DNA of 64,000 nucleotides from CAVTWH01 sp963738365 (GCA_963738365.1 CAVTWH010000007.1:930001-994000); one strand, 5' to 3'. Shown: positions 16,895 to 27,347, numbered from the stretch's first letter. Numbers and translations: made by a program. Notes: generated by a model from the letters alone, not told the origin.

Positions 16895-17658
16895 TCTCCC
16901 CGGCGCCCGCGACGAGCAGCGGCGCGGTCTGCGCCAGCCGGGCCACGGTGAACCGGTAGGCCGGGCCGGAGGCGCTCACCGCCGCCACCACCCGGCCGCC
17001 CGGCGCGCGGACCGGCGCGGCGACGGCGTTGAGGCCCAGCTCGTACTCCTCGACGGTGGTGGCGTAGCCGCGGGTGCGCACCTGCGCCAGCTCACTGTCC
17101 AGAGTGGAGCGTCGGGTGATGGTGGCCGCGGTGAACCGGGCCAGCCCGGCGGCGTCCAGCAGCCGGTCCCGCGCCGCGTCGGGCAGGAAGGCCAGCAGCA
17201 CCTTGCCGCTGGAGGTGGCGTGCAGCGGGGTGGGCTGGCCGACCCAGTTCTGCGCGGCGACCGCCGAGCCGCCCTGGGCCTGGTCGACGTTGACCGCGCA
17301 CGTGCTCGCGGGCCACCGCCAGGTTGACGGTCTCGCCGATCTCGCGTCGCCAGCCGCTCGCAGACCGGCCGGCCGGCCCGGGTCACGTCCATCCGCGCGG
17401 TCACCGCGCCGGCCAGCGCGACCAGGCCGAAGCCCAGCCGGTACCGGCCCCGGTCGCTGTCCTGCTCCACCAGGCCGCGCTCTCCAGCGCGGCCAGCAGC
17501 CGGAACGCCGTGGACTTGTGCACCCCCAGCTCGCCGGCGACCTCGGTGACCCGGGCCTCGCCCCGGCGGGCGAGGATCTCCAGCACGGTGATGGCCCGGT
17601 CCACCGACTGCACGCCGCCGCTGGCTTCGGCGACGGAGACCGACGTGGTGTTGCCCAT
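16866..17658 (-). pseudogene. IclR family transcriptional regulator (frameshifted)
   Basis: Stitching three frames gives an IclR-type regulator of about 260 residues. The N-terminal winged helix reads VQSVDRAITVLEILARRG, VTEVAGELGVHKSTAFRLL; the C-terminal effector domain reads PLHATSSGKVLLAFLPD and ends SHQLGFLG. Shifts lie near 17305-17490. It is encoded divergently from choline dehydrogenase with about 50 bp between starts and convergently with the Rieske alpha gene, which makes it the likely local regulator of choline/betaine catabolism (inference). Confidence 0.75.
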
Positions 17659-17706
17659 CACGAAACAATACGAGGAGGTGGGCCACCGTGGCGTGAACGG
17701 TACGAC

Positions 17707-19381
17707 ATGGTCATCGTCGGTGGCGGTTCGGCCGGATCGGTACTGGCCAATCGGCTCTCCGCCGACCCCGGCACCCGGGTGCTGGTGCTGGAGGCCGGCC
17801 GCCCCGACTACCCGTGGGACGTGTTCATCCACATGCCGGCCGCGTTGACCTTCCCGATCGGCAGCCGCTTCTACGACTGGCGCTACACCTCCGAGCCCGA
17901 GCCGTACCTGCACGACCGGCGCGTCTACCACGCCCGGGGCAAGGTGCTCGGCGGCTCCAGCAGCATCAACGGCATGATCTTCCAGCGCGGCAACCCGCTG
18001 GACTACCAGCGCTGGGCCGGCCGAGCCGGGCATGGCCACCTGGGACTACGCGCACTGCCTGCCGTACTTCCGGCGGATGGAGGACTGCCTCGCGGCGGCG
18101 CCCGACGACCCGTACCGGGGCCACGGCGGGCCGCTCGTGCTGGAGCGGGGACCCGCCGACAACCCGCTCTTCGGCGCCTTCTTCGCCGCCGCCGAGCAGG
18201 CCGGCTACGCCCGTACCGCCGGACGTCAACGGCTACCGGCAGGAGGGCTTCGGACCCTTCGACCGCAACATCCACCGGGGTCGGCGACTGTCGGCGGCCC
18301 GCGCCTACCTGCACCCGGCGATGGGGCGCGGCCAACCTGACCGTGCGGACCCGGGCGCTGGTCACCGGGGTCCTGTTCGTCGGCAACCGGGCGGTCGGCG
18401 TGGAGTACACGGCGCCGGGCCGGCGGCGGGTCAGCGTGGACGCCGGGGAGGTGATCCTCTGCGGCGGCGCGTTCAACTCCCCGCAGCTGCTGCAGCTCTC
18501 CGGCGTCGGGCGACGCCGGACGAGCTGCGCGCGCTGGGCATCGCCGGTGGTCGCCGACCTGCCCGGCGTCGGCGCCAACCTGCAGGACCACCTGGAGGTC
18601 TACATCCAGCACGCGGGCCGCCAGGCCGGTGTCGGTGCAGCCCTACCTGAACTGGCGGCGCCGCCCCGAGGTCGGGGCTGCGCTGGCTGTTCGGGCGGCG
18701 CGGGCCGGGCGCCACCAACCACTTCGAGGGCGGCGGCTTCGCCCGCTCCAACGACGACGTGGCCTACCCGAACCTGATGTTCCACTTCCTGCCCGTCGCG
18801 GTGCGCTACGACGGTTCGGCGCCGGCCGGCGGGCACGGCTACCAGGTGCACGTCGGGCCGATGTACTCAGCGATGCCCGGGGCAGGGTGACGATCCGCAG
18901 CGCCGACCCGGCGGACAAGCCGGCGCTGCGCTTCAACTACCTGTCCACCGCACAGGACCGTCGGGAGTGGACGGAGGCGGTCCGGGTGGCCCGGGAGATC
19001 CTGCGCCAGCCGGCCATGGCGCCGTTCGACGGCGGGGAGATCTCGCCTGGTCCGGCGGTGTCCACCGATGCCGAGATCCTCGACTGGGTGGCCCGCGACG
19101 CCGAGACCGCGCTGCACCCTTCGGGCACCGCCGCGATGGGTACCGGCCCGGAATCGGTAATTGACCCACTCTCGATGGTTCCGCACGGGCTGGATCGGGT
19201 TAGGGTGGTGGACGCTTCCGTGATGCCCTTCGTCACCAATGGCAATATCTACGCACCGACCATGATGGTCGCCGAGAAGGCAGCCGACCTGATCCGGGGT
19301 GACACCCCGCTGCCCCCGTCCACGGTGGACTTCTACCGGCACGGGCAACCGGTAACGGACAACAAGTCCGTCATCGGTTGA
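17707..19381 (+). pseudogene. betA: choline dehydrogenase, GMC oxidoreductase (frameshifted)
   Basis: The stitched product (about 555 residues) closely resembles BetA: YDMVIVGGGSAGSVLANRL (FAD), RGKVLGGSSSINGM, NHFEGGGFARS, FHFLPVAVRYDGS and the C-terminal HPSGTAAMG with the active-site His, then ASVMPFVTNGNIYAPTMM. It oxidises choline to betaine aldehyde. At least six one-base shifts occur between 18010 and 18880, several in GCCGG- or GTCGGG-type contexts. The start is uncertain: GAGGAGG at 17672-17678 suggests GTG 17688, but a stop follows two codons later; ATG 17707 opens the conserved reading. Confidence 0.8.
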
Positions 19382-19398
19382 GGATGCTCTATCCGACC

Positions 19399-19427
19399 TT
19401 GCAGATATAGAAATGCCTGCTTAATAA
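19399..19427 (+). promoter_or_regulatory. promoter of the conservon-betaine transporter operon
   Basis: TTGCAG (19399-19404) and TAATAA (19422-19427) are spaced by exactly 17 bp in an AT-rich patch directly after the choline dehydrogenase stop. The transcript would have a leader of about 55 nt to the first strong ribosome-binding site (GGAGG, 19479-19483). The leader holds CGTTGCAA inverted at 19430-19437 and GTTGCGCA at 19460-19467, the motif also seen at the other two catabolic promoters. Confidence 0.55.
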
Positions 19428-19487
19428 TCTTGCAACGAACCGCACCAATGCTGTGACACGTTGCGCAGCGACATTCCCGGAGGACCC

Positions 19488-19565
19488 GTGCCCGCGAACA
19501 CATCAGCCAGGGAAACCGCGGCGCCGACCGACACCATCGACCACCCGGCCGGTGGCCGCCGATGA
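19488..19565 (+). CDS. 25-codon leader ORF or displaced kinase N-terminus
   Basis: GGAGG at 19479-19483 is followed by GTG 19488 and 24 further codons, ending in a TGA that overlaps an ATG (ATGA) in another frame. Either it is a short coupled leader peptide or, more likely given the frame damage downstream, it is the true N-terminus of the histidine kinase thrown out of frame by an indel. The strong ribosome-binding site marks it as the real translation entry of the operon. Confidence 0.4.
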   Translation: MPANTSARETAAPTDTIDHPAGGRR

Positions 19566-22500
19566 GTGTGCGCGCACACCGCCGCCCGCTGCCGCCGCCG
19601 GCAACCGACGAGGTACCCCCGGGTGAGGTCGCCGAGCTGGCGGCGCGTACCGAGGCCGAGCCGCCGGCCCGGCGGGCCGGCGACGCCCGGCCGCCCCGGC
19701 GGCCCACCGGCGACCCGATGCGCAGCGACGCGTTCCGCCCGCCGCCCTCCACCGGACCGGTCGCGCGCCGGCCGCGGCACCATCCGTGGCCGCCTGCTGC
19801 GCATCCTGGCGCTGCCGGTGATCATCATCCTGGTCCTGCTCGCCGTCGTGGTCAGCGCGGACCTCACCGACTACCGCACCGCCCGGCAGACCACCGACGC
19901 GGTACGCCTGGTGCTCACCGTGCAGGACCTGGTCGAGGCGCTGCAGTCCGAGCGTGGCCTGACCGCCGGCTGGCTGGGCGGCGACGCCGGCTTCCAGAAG
20001 GAGATGGTCGCCTCCCGGGCCGCGGTGGATCACCCGGCGCGGCACGCTGGCCGGCCTGCTGGCCGGCGTGGCCGCCGGATCCGGGGCGGGGCGCACGGCG
20101 CTGGCCAAGCTGGACACCACCATCGCGGCCACCCGGACCGACATCGACCAGAAGAAGACCGACCGGACCGTCGCGTTCGACTACTTCACCAGCCGCATCG
20201 CCGACCTCGACGCGGTCGACTTCGGCCTGGACAGCTCCGCCGACCGCGGGCTGCGCCGGGGCGTCACCGCCCTGACCGCACTGGGCGTGGTCAAGGAGCA
20301 GTACGCGCAGGAGCGGGCGCTGCTCAACGGCGTCTTCGCGGCCGGAGGCTACGCCCCCGGCGAGTACCAGCGCTACGCGCTGATCGTGGCCACCAAGAGC
20401 CAGGCACTGGCCACCTTCACCGGCAACGCCAGCGCCGGGCAGCGCTGGCTCGCCGACAAGGCGCTGGACAGCGGGGCGGCCCGGGAGGCCGGTTTCTTCG
20501 AGCAGCGCGCCCTGGCCGACCCGAGCAGCACGTTCATGGAACAGACCAATCCGCAGTCCTGGTGGTCGGCGTTCACCACGATGCTGGCCGACCTGCGTAC
20601 CGCCCAGGAGGCCGATCGGCGCGGACATCTCCGCCATCGCCGCCGGCCTGCGCACCGACGCCACCCGACGGCTGTCCGTGCTGGCCATCCTGGTCGGCGC
20701 CGCGGGCCTGCGGCGCCGCCCTGGTGCTGGTCTTCTCGGCCCGCTCGATCACCCGGCCGCTGCGCGGCGCTGGCCGCGGAGGCGGAGGCTGGCTGGCCCA
20801 GCACCGGCTGCCGGAGGCGGTGGCCAAGGCGCAGGCCGGTCACGAGGAGGCCGCCGAACCCCCGCCGCCGGTGCTGGTACCGCCCGGCGCCAGCACCGAG
20901 ATCCTCTCCGTGGCCGGCGCGCTGGACCAGGTGCAGTCCACCGCGTACCTGCTCGCCATCGAGCAGGCCATGCTGCGCCGCAGTACCGCCGAGTCGCTGG
21001 CCAACCTGGGCCGGCGCAACCAGAACCTGCTGCGCCGCCAGCTGTCCTTCATCACCCGGCTGGAGCAGGAGGAGAGCGACCCGCAGGGGCTGGCCAACCT
21101 GTTCGAGCTGGACCACCTGGCCACCCGTATGCGCCGCAACGCCGAGAGCCTGCTGGTCCTGGTCGGCGAGGCCACCCCGCGCCGCTGGGCGGCGCCGCTG
21201 CCGATCGCGGACGTGATCCGGGCGGCCATCTCCGAGGTCGAGGAGTACCGCCGGGTCTCCCTCCAGCGCATCGACGACGGCTGGGTCGGCGGAGCGTACG
21301 TGGCCGGCATCGCGCACATGATCGCCGAACTGGTGGAGAACGGCCTCTCCTTCTCCCCACCCGACCTGGAGGTGGAGATCCAGGGCCGCAACCTCGGTGG
21401 CCGGTACCTGATCGCCGTCACCGACCAGGGCGTCGGCATGGACGGCGCGGAGATCGAGCGGGCCAACGCCCGGCTGCGCGGCGAGGAGAGCTACCTGTCC
21501 GTCCCCACCCGGTTCCTCGGCCACTACGTGGTCGGTCACCTGGCCGCCCAGATGGGCGTCGAGGTGGAGATCAGCCCGTCGCCGGTCACCGGCATCACCG
21601 CCCGGGTGACCCTGCCCACCGCGGTGATGGCCCAGCCGCCGGCCCTGGCGGCCGGTGGACCCGGGGTCGCGGCGGCCACCCAGCACCAGTCCCGGGCCGC
21701 CAGCGCCGCCCGGGCCAACCGCGCGGCGGCGGCCCGGGTCGAGCAGGCCGAGATCGTCACCGACCGCGCCGACGCCGGCTGGTCGACCGGTCCGTCCCGG
21801 GCGCTCGGCACCCGGCCGGTGGTCGAGTACGTGCCGATGAACGCGGTGCACGAGACCGGCTCGTACGGTCACGCCACCACGGCGCTGCCGGTGGTGGAGG
21901 CGGGCGGGCGCCGGTACCCCGACCGGGACGGCGAGGCCTGGGCCGGCCGGCCGCCGGCCGCTGCCCCGCCGGCGGACGCCGCCGCGGCACCGCGGGCGGG
22001 CGACGACCGGGCAGCCGGCGGCTACCAGCGCCGGTACGGCGCCGACAACGCCGACGAACCGGCCTGGACGTCCACCCGACCGGGCGGCTACGACGGCCCA
22101 CCGGCCTACGCCGGGCAGCCGGCCGCCTCGGCCCGCCCGGACGACGGCTACCCGTCCCACGCCGACCACGGCGCTACGACGCAGGCCTACCCGACCCCGG
22201 CCTACCCGACCGAGGGCTATCAGACCGAGGGCTACCCGACCGAGGGCTATCAGACCCAGAGTTACCAGCGCGACGGTTACCAGACCCAGAGCCACCAGCG
22301 CCAGGGCTACCCGGCCGAGGGCTACCCGGCGGAGAGCTACCCGGCCCAGCCGGGGCGTCCCGGAGAACCGGTGACCGCCTACGCCGACCCGCCGGACGCG
22401 CCGCGCTACCCGGCCGACGCCCAGCCGGCCGGCGGCGCGGGGTACCGCGCGCAGGACTACCCGGGCGCCGTCCCCGGCGTCGACCGCACGGCCAACGGCC

Positions 22501-22676
22501 TGACGAAGCGGGTACCCCGCAGCCGCACCGCCGCACCGCCGAGCAGCCGGCCGGCCGAGCAGTACGCGCCGATGGACAGCTCGCCGGCGTCGGTACGGTC
22601 CCGGCTCACCTCACTGCGTGAGGGCATGGCCCGGGGCGAGGGCGCCACCCGTACCCACCCCGATCAGCACCGGTAA
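19562..22676 (+). pseudogene. conservon sensor histidine kinase with NIT domain (frameshifted)
   Basis: Stitched across frames, this is a large sensor kinase of about 1,030 residues like conservon CvnA proteins. After a Pro-rich head and one TM helix (RILALPVIIILVLLAVVVS) comes an extracellular nitrate/nitrite-sensing (NIT) type domain (LQSERGLTAGWLGG), a second TM, a HAMP-like linker, and a HATPase_c domain with HMIAELVENGLSFSPP and TDQGVGMDGAEI. The tail (about 21.65-22.65 kb) is low-complexity with Gly-Tyr repeats. Frame breaks cluster at 19.78, 20.03, 20.62 and 20.70-20.80 kb; from 20.8 kb on it is intact. It heads an operon with three further conservon genes and the betaine importer. Confidence 0.8.
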
Positions 22677-22689
22677 GGAGCAGGCACAC

Positions 22690-23118
22690 ATGGGCGTACC
22701 GCTGCAGAGCGCCGACGTCGACAACTTCAACTGGCTGCTGGCCAACTTCGTCCGTAACACGGACGGGGTGCGCGACGCTGTCGCCGTCTCCTCCGACGGC
22801 CTGCTGATCGCCACCTCGGCGGGGTTGGACCGCACCGGCGCGGACCACCTGGCCGCCATCGTGTCCAGCATGGCGAGCCTGGCGCGCAGCGCCTCGCGCC
22901 GCTACGACTTCGACACCCTGAAACTCATCATGATCGAGATGGGTCGGGGTTTCCTGCTGGTCTCCGCCATCGCCGGCGGCAGCTGCCTGGGCGTCATCGC
23001 CGGCAGCGGCTGCGACCTCGGCCTGGTCGGGTACGAGATCGCCGTACTGGCCGACCGGTTCGGCGCGCTGCTCACCCCCAACCTGATCGCTGAGTCGCGC
23101 AGGCTGCTCCCGCAGTGA
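22690..23118 (+). CDS. Roadblock/LC7 domain protein (conservon CvnB-like)
   Basis: A 142-residue Roadblock/LC7 protein: VDNFNWLLANFVRNTDGVRDAVAVSSDGLLIA, then MASLARSASRRYDF and GSCLGVIAGSGCDLGLVGYEI. In conservons this protein works with the kinase, DUF742 protein and GTPase in a membrane-linked switch resembling eukaryotic G-protein signalling. AAGGAG lies about 9 nt before the ATG. Its stop overlaps the next start by 4 nt. Assignment is secure from sequence and gene order. Confidence 0.92.
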   Translation: MGVPLQSADVDNFNWLLANFVRNTDGVRDAVAVSSDGLLIATSAGLDRTGADHLAAIVSSMASLARSASRRYDFDTLKLIMIEMGRGFLLVSAIAGGSCLGVIAGSGCDLGLVGYEIAVLADRFGALLTPNLIAESRRLLPQ

Positions 23119-23552
23119 GCGACCTTCCCCGGCTACCGGATCCCCGGATGATCCCGCAGTGGCAGTCCGAGCCACCGCGGTCCGGGCAGCACGCCCAGGA
23201 GTCGGCGGAGTCCGCGCCCGCGGACCCGGTCGACCAGTTGGTGATCCGACCGTTCATGGTCACCGGGGGGCGTACCCAGCCGCTGCACGACGGGCTGCGG
23301 ATCGAGTCAATGGTGTCGGCGTGGCCGGCGGCGCTGTCCGCGCCGCTGCGCTTCGAACTGCGCCGCATCGTGGAGCTGTGCCAGCGGCCGTGCTCGGTCG
23401 CCGAGGTCGCCGTCGGGCTCGGGGTCCCGCTCGGCGTGGCCCGGGTGCTCATCGCCGACCTGCTGGCCAGCGGGTTGGTACGCGCCGAGGACAGCGCGGA
23501 ACTTTCTATCGACATCATCGAGAGGATCAGGGACCGTGTTCGGGCGCTCTAG
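23115..23552 (+). CDS. DUF742 family protein (conservon CvnC-like)
   Basis: A 145-residue DUF742 protein with the hallmark IRPFMVTGGRTQP near residues 45-57 and a C-terminal winged-helix-like part (CSVAEVAVGLGVPLGVARVLIADLLASGLV). It is the third member of the conservon. The GTG start overlaps the Roadblock stop (GTGA), and its own C-terminus overlaps the GTPase start by 17 nt, so the whole set is translationally chained. Biochemical role unknown; proposed as an adaptor or DNA-binding member. Confidence 0.92.
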   Translation: MSDLPRLPDPRMIPQWQSEPPRSGQHAQESAESAPADPVDQLVIRPFMVTGGRTQPLHDGLRIESMVSAWPAALSAPLRFELRRIVELCQRPCSVAEVAVGLGVPLGVARVLIADLLASGLVRAEDSAELSIDIIERIRDRVRAL

Positions 23553-24135
23553 CCAGCCGTCCCCCCCGATGGCCGTGAAGATCGTGGTCAGTGGCGGCTT
23601 CGGGGTCGGCAAGACCACGCTCGTCGCGGCCATCTCCGAGATCGAACCGCTGGTCACCGAGGCCGCGATGACCGAGGTGTCGGTCGGCGTGGACGACACC
23701 ACCGGGGTGGCCGGTAAGACCACCACCACCGTCGCCCTCGACTTCGGCCGGATCACCCTGGACGAGTCGCTGGTGCTCTACCTCTTCGGCACCCCCGGCC
23801 AGGACCGTTTCGCCTTCCTCTGGGACGACCTGGTGGAGGGCGCGCTGGGCGCCATCGTCATGGTGGACACCCGGCGCATCGAGGACAGCTTCCCGTCGGT
23901 GGACTACTTCGAGGAGATGGGTACGCCCATGCTGCTCGCCGTGAACACCTTCGAAGGGGCGCCCCGGTTCCACCTGGAGGAGGTGCGCGAGGCGCTCGGC
24001 GTCGGGTACGACGTACCCATCCTGGAGTGTGACGCCCGGGCCCGCGGCTCGGTGAAGCACGTCCTGGTGGCCCTCATCGAGCAGGTGCTGGCCAAGCGGC
24101 TGGGCCGGGCGTCGGCCGCCGGGGCGCGATCGTGA
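23536..24135 (+). CDS. conservon GTPase (CvnD-like ATP/GTP-binding protein)
   Basis: A 199-residue Ras-like small GTPase of the conservon type. The P-loop is GGFGVGKTTLV (residues 20-30), the G3 region is GTPGQDRFAFLW, and a VNTFEGA stretch sits where the G4 motif would be. It probably cycles under control of the Roadblock and DUF742 proteins. Its TGA stop overlaps the GTG start of the betaine transporter ATPase by 4 nt (GTGA), an unusual direct coupling between a conservon and a transporter. Confidence 0.93.
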   Translation: MFGRSSQPSPPMAVKIVVSGGFGVGKTTLVAAISEIEPLVTEAAMTEVSVGVDDTTGVAGKTTTTVALDFGRITLDESLVLYLFGTPGQDRFAFLWDDLVEGALGAIVMVDTRRIEDSFPSVDYFEEMGTPMLLAVNTFEGAPRFHLEEVREALGVGYDVPILECDARARGSVKHVLVALIEQVLAKRLGRASAAGARS

Positions 24136-25211
24136 CATCGGCGGCGACGGCCGGGCCCGTCGCACCGGCCGCGCCGGGACGGGCGCTGCTGGAGGTGGAC
24201 GGCCTCTGGAAGGTCTTCGGCCCGCGCCCGCGGCGGGTGGTCGGCGCGCCGCTGGCCGACCTGTCCCGCACCGAACTGCGCCGGCAGACCGGCAACGTGG
24301 TGGCGGTCCGTGACGTCTCCTTCACGGTGGCGCCCGGCGAGGTGTTCGTGGTGATGGGGCTCTCCGGCTCCGGCAAGTCCACCCTGGTGCGCTGCCTGAC
24401 CCGGCTGGTCGAGCCGACCGCCGGGGCGGTCCGGCTGGACGGCCGGGACCTCACCGACTGCTCCGCCGCGCAGCTGCGCGACCTGCGCCGGCACCGGATG
24501 GCCATGGTGTTCCAGCACTTCGGGCTGCTGCCGCACCGGCGGGTGGTCGACAACGTGGGGTACGGGCTGGAGATCCGCGGGCAGCGCCGCAGCCGCCGGC
24601 ACGCCCGGGTCCAGGAGATGATCGACCTGGTCGGCCTGACCGGCTTCGAGGACCGCTTCCCGGACGAGCTGTCCGGGGGCATGCAGCAGCGGGTCGGGCT
24701 GGCCCGGGCGCTGGCCGTGGACCCGGAGATCCTGTTCTTCGACGAGCCGTTCTCCGCCCTGGACCCGCTGATCCGCCGGGACATGCAGGACGAGGTGATC
24801 CGGCTGCACCGCGAGGTCGGCAAGACGATGGTCTTCGTCACGCACGACCTGCAGGAGGCGCTGCGGCTGGGGGACCGCATCCTGATCATGCGCGACGGCG
24901 CGGGCGTACAGCTCGGCGCCCCGGACGAGGTGGTCGGCGCCCCGGCCGACGACTACGTGCGCGAGTTCGTCCGCGACGTCCCCCGCTCGCAGGTGCTGAC
25001 GCTGCGCTGGCTGGCCCGGCCGGCCGGGCCGCAGGACCCGCTGGACGGGCCGGAGCTGGGCCCGGACGTGCTGGCCCGGGACGCCGCCCGGGTGGTGCTG
25101 TCGGCCGGCGCGCCGGTCCGGGTGGTCCGCGACGGGCAGCTTCTCGGCGTGGTGGACGCCGACGCGATGCTACGGGTGATCGTCGCCGAGGACGACCGGC
25201 GGGCCGACTGA
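24132..25211 (+). CDS. proV: glycine betaine ABC transporter ATPase ProV
   Basis: A 359-residue quaternary-amine-type ABC ATPase. Walker A is GLSGSGKST (about 75-83), the Q-loop follows as FQHFGLLPHRRV, the signature is LSGGMQQRVGLARAL, Walker B is ILFFDEPFSALDPL, and the switch is VTHDLQEAL. An N-terminal extension before the core is typical of ProV/OpuAA. The C-terminal region (VRDGQLLGVVDADAML) is a shortened CBS-like segment. It shares one base with the permease ATG (TGATG). Confidence 0.92.
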   Translation: MTSAATAGPVAPAAPGRALLEVDGLWKVFGPRPRRVVGAPLADLSRTELRRQTGNVVAVRDVSFTVAPGEVFVVMGLSGSGKSTLVRCLTRLVEPTAGAVRLDGRDLTDCSAAQLRDLRRHRMAMVFQHFGLLPHRRVVDNVGYGLEIRGQRRSRRHARVQEMIDLVGLTGFEDRFPDELSGGMQQRVGLARALAVDPEILFFDEPFSALDPLIRRDMQDEVIRLHREVGKTMVFVTHDLQEALRLGDRILIMRDGAGVQLGAPDEVVGAPADDYVREFVRDVPRSQVLTLRWLARPAGPQDPLDGPELGPDVLARDAARVVLSAGAPVRVVRDGQLLGVVDADAMLRVIVAEDDRRAD

Positions 25212-27232
25212 TGGCCGCGGTGACGGTACCGGCCGAGGCCGGGCCGGTTTCCACGCCGGTACGCCCGGCGCGGGGCCGGCTGCGGCGCGCCTGGGCGGTA
25301 CCGGCGATCCTGGCCGGCTGGCTGGCGCTGTGGTTCCCGCTGCGCGGGCGCGACGTGCTCGCCCTGCCGGTACCCCGGTTCACCCCGCTGCACCGGCGGA
25401 TCAACGGCTGGCGCGACGACCTGGACGCGGTGCGCTACCACAACGCCTTCTTCACCGACGTCATCGCGCCGCTCCGGGACGCCCTGGACCGGCTGGCCAG
25501 CCTGCTGCAGCACCTGCTCAGCACCCCGACGGCGACCCGGCCGGTGCCGCTGATCGGCTGGCTGGGCGTGCTGGCGCTGGCCGGCTTCGTCGCCTACGCC
25601 GCCGGCAACGCCCGGGTGGCCGTGCTGGCGCTGGCCGGCTTCGCCAGCTTCAGCCTGCTCGGGCTGTGGCGGGAGAGCATGGACACGCTGGCGCTGACCG
25701 TCGAGGCGGTGCTCATCTGCGTGCTGTTCGGCATCCCGGCGGGCGTGCTGGTGGGGCTGGTCCCGGCGCTGCGCCGGCTGGTCACCCCGGTGCTGGACTT
25801 CATGCAGACCATGCCGACCTTCGTCTACCTGGCCCCGCTGACGCTGTTTTTCAGCATCGGCCCGGCGGCCGGCGTGCTGGCCACCGTCATCTACGCGGCG
25901 CCGCCGGTCATCCGGATCACCGCGTTCGGCATCACCGAGGTACCGCGCTCCACCCTGGAGGCCGGCCGCTCGCTCGGCGCCACCGGCTGGCAGCTGCTGC
26001 GCGGCGTGCAGTTCCCGCTGGCCCGGCGCCTGGTGCTGGTCGGGGTCAACCAGACCACGATGAGTGCGCTGTCCATGGTGACCATCGCCGCCCTGATCAA
26101 CACGCCGGGGCTGGGCGCGGTGACCTTCACGGCGCTGCGCCACGGCGACGTGGGCGAGGCGTTCCGCGGCGGCCTGGCCCTCGTCGTGCTCGCCATCGTG
26201 CTGGACCGGGTCACCACGGCGGCCGGGGACCGGGCCGGGCAGCGCCACCCGGACGCGCCCCGGCGCCGCGCCCGCCGGCTCACCCTGCTGGCCGGCGCGC
26301 TGTCCACCCTGGTCGCGGTCTACCTGGCCTACACCTTCACCTGGGCGGCGTTCCCGCCACTGGGCGGGGACGAGGGGGTGGCCGGCGGCCGGCTGGTGAC
26401 CGGGGCCAACACGGTGGACGCCTACCTGCGCGGCCACTTCGCGCCGGTCACCAACGGCATCAAGGACGGCTTCACCGCGGGCCTGTTCAACCCGTTCGAG
26501 AACCTGCTCACCCAGGCGCCCTGGTACCTCACCGTGGCCGCCGCGCTGGCGCTGGCCTGGGCGCTGGGCGGCGCCCGGGTGGTCCCGGTGGTGGGCGCCT
26601 GCCTGGGCCTGATCATCGGTACCGGCCTGTGGTCGGACGCCATGGCCACGCTGGCCGCCGTGCTGGTCGCCACGGCCGCCACCGTGCTGGTCGGGGTGGC
26701 GGCCGGGGTGTGGCTGGGGCGCTCCCGGGTGGCCGACCGGGTGGTCCGCCCGGTGCTGGACGCCGCCCAGGTGATGCCGCCCTTCGTCTACCTGGTACCG
26801 GCGCTGGGGCTGTTCCAGCCGAGCCGGTTCACCGCCATGTTCGCGGCCGTGGTGTTCGCCGCGCCGGTGGTCGTCAAGCTGGTGGCCGAGGCGGTACGCG
26901 GGGTGCCGGGCAGCGCCGTCGAGGCGGCCGTGGCGGCCGGCTCCAACCGCTGGCAGGTGATCGGCAAGGTGCAGCTGCCGCTCGGCCGGCGGGGCATCGC
27001 GCTCGCCGTCAACCAGGGCCTCATCTATGTGCTGTCGATGGTCGTGGTGGGTGGCCTGGTCGGTGGCGGGGCGCTGGGCTACCTGGTGGTGGCCGGCTTC
27101 GCGCAGACCTCGTACTTCGGCAAGGGGCTGGCGGCCGGTGCGGCGATCGTGCTGCTCGGCGTGGCCCTGGACCGGATCACCCAGGCCGCCGCCCGCCGGG
27201 CCGACCCACGTGGAGGCCACCCGGCGTCCTAA
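25211..27232 (+). CDS. proW: betaine ABC transporter permease, two ProW domains fused
   Basis: A 673-residue membrane protein with two complete binding-protein-dependent permease domains in one chain. Domain 1 (about 150-345) has the loop TLEAGRSLGATGWQLLRGVQFPLA; domain 2 (about 470-665) has SAVEAAVAAGSNRWQVIGKVQLPLG. A long soluble loop lies before each. Most ProW proteins have one such domain and dimerise; here the dimer is built in. Coupled to proV by TGATG. Confidence 0.9.
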   Translation: MAAVTVPAEAGPVSTPVRPARGRLRRAWAVPAILAGWLALWFPLRGRDVLALPVPRFTPLHRRINGWRDDLDAVRYHNAFFTDVIAPLRDALDRLASLLQHLLSTPTATRPVPLIGWLGVLALAGFVAYAAGNARVAVLALAGFASFSLLGLWRESMDTLALTVEAVLICVLFGIPAGVLVGLVPALRRLVTPVLDFMQTMPTFVYLAPLTLFFSIGPAAGVLATVIYAAPPVIRITAFGITEVPRSTLEAGRSLGATGWQLLRGVQFPLARRLVLVGVNQTTMSALSMVTIAALINTPGLGAVTFTALRHGDVGEAFRGGLALVVLAIVLDRVTTAAGDRAGQRHPDAPRRRARRLTLLAGALSTLVAVYLAYTFTWAAFPPLGGDEGVAGGRLVTGANTVDAYLRGHFAPVTNGIKDGFTAGLFNPFENLLTQAPWYLTVAAALALAWALGGARVVPVVGACLGLIIGTGLWSDAMATLAAVLVATAATVLVGVAAGVWLGRSRVADRVVRPVLDAAQVMPPFVYLVPALGLFQPSRFTAMFAAVVFAAPVVVKLVAEAVRGVPGSAVEAAVAAGSNRWQVIGKVQLPLGRRGIALAVNQGLIYVLSMVVVGGLVGGGALGYLVVAGFAQTSYFGKGLAAGAAIVLLGVALDRITQAAARRADPRGGHPAS

Positions 27233-27270
27233 TCCGTCACGGCAGCGCGTCGGGTCGCTCCCGGCTGCCG

Positions 27271-27347
27271 CCGTGGTCCCAAGCGCCACGGCGCCGGCCG
27301 TGGCCGTGGCCCCAGCGCCACAGTGCCGGCCGTGGTCCCGAAACCCC
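27271..27347. repeat. imperfect direct repeats before proX
   Basis: Three partial copies of a 26-27 bp unit starting CCGTGG(T/C)CCC begin at 27271, 27304 and 27330. Copy 1 can also fold on itself (CCGTGG ... CCACGG). The repeats lie in the 158-bp gap between proW and proX, where a processing or attenuation hairpin could adjust the amount of the binding protein relative to the membrane parts (inference). Confidence 0.6.

Noticed and set aside
20373..22295. 640-codon open frame antisense to the NIT kinase
   Set aside because: High GC opens long frames opposite real genes. Its translation has no domain, and the plus strand carries clear HATPase motifs.
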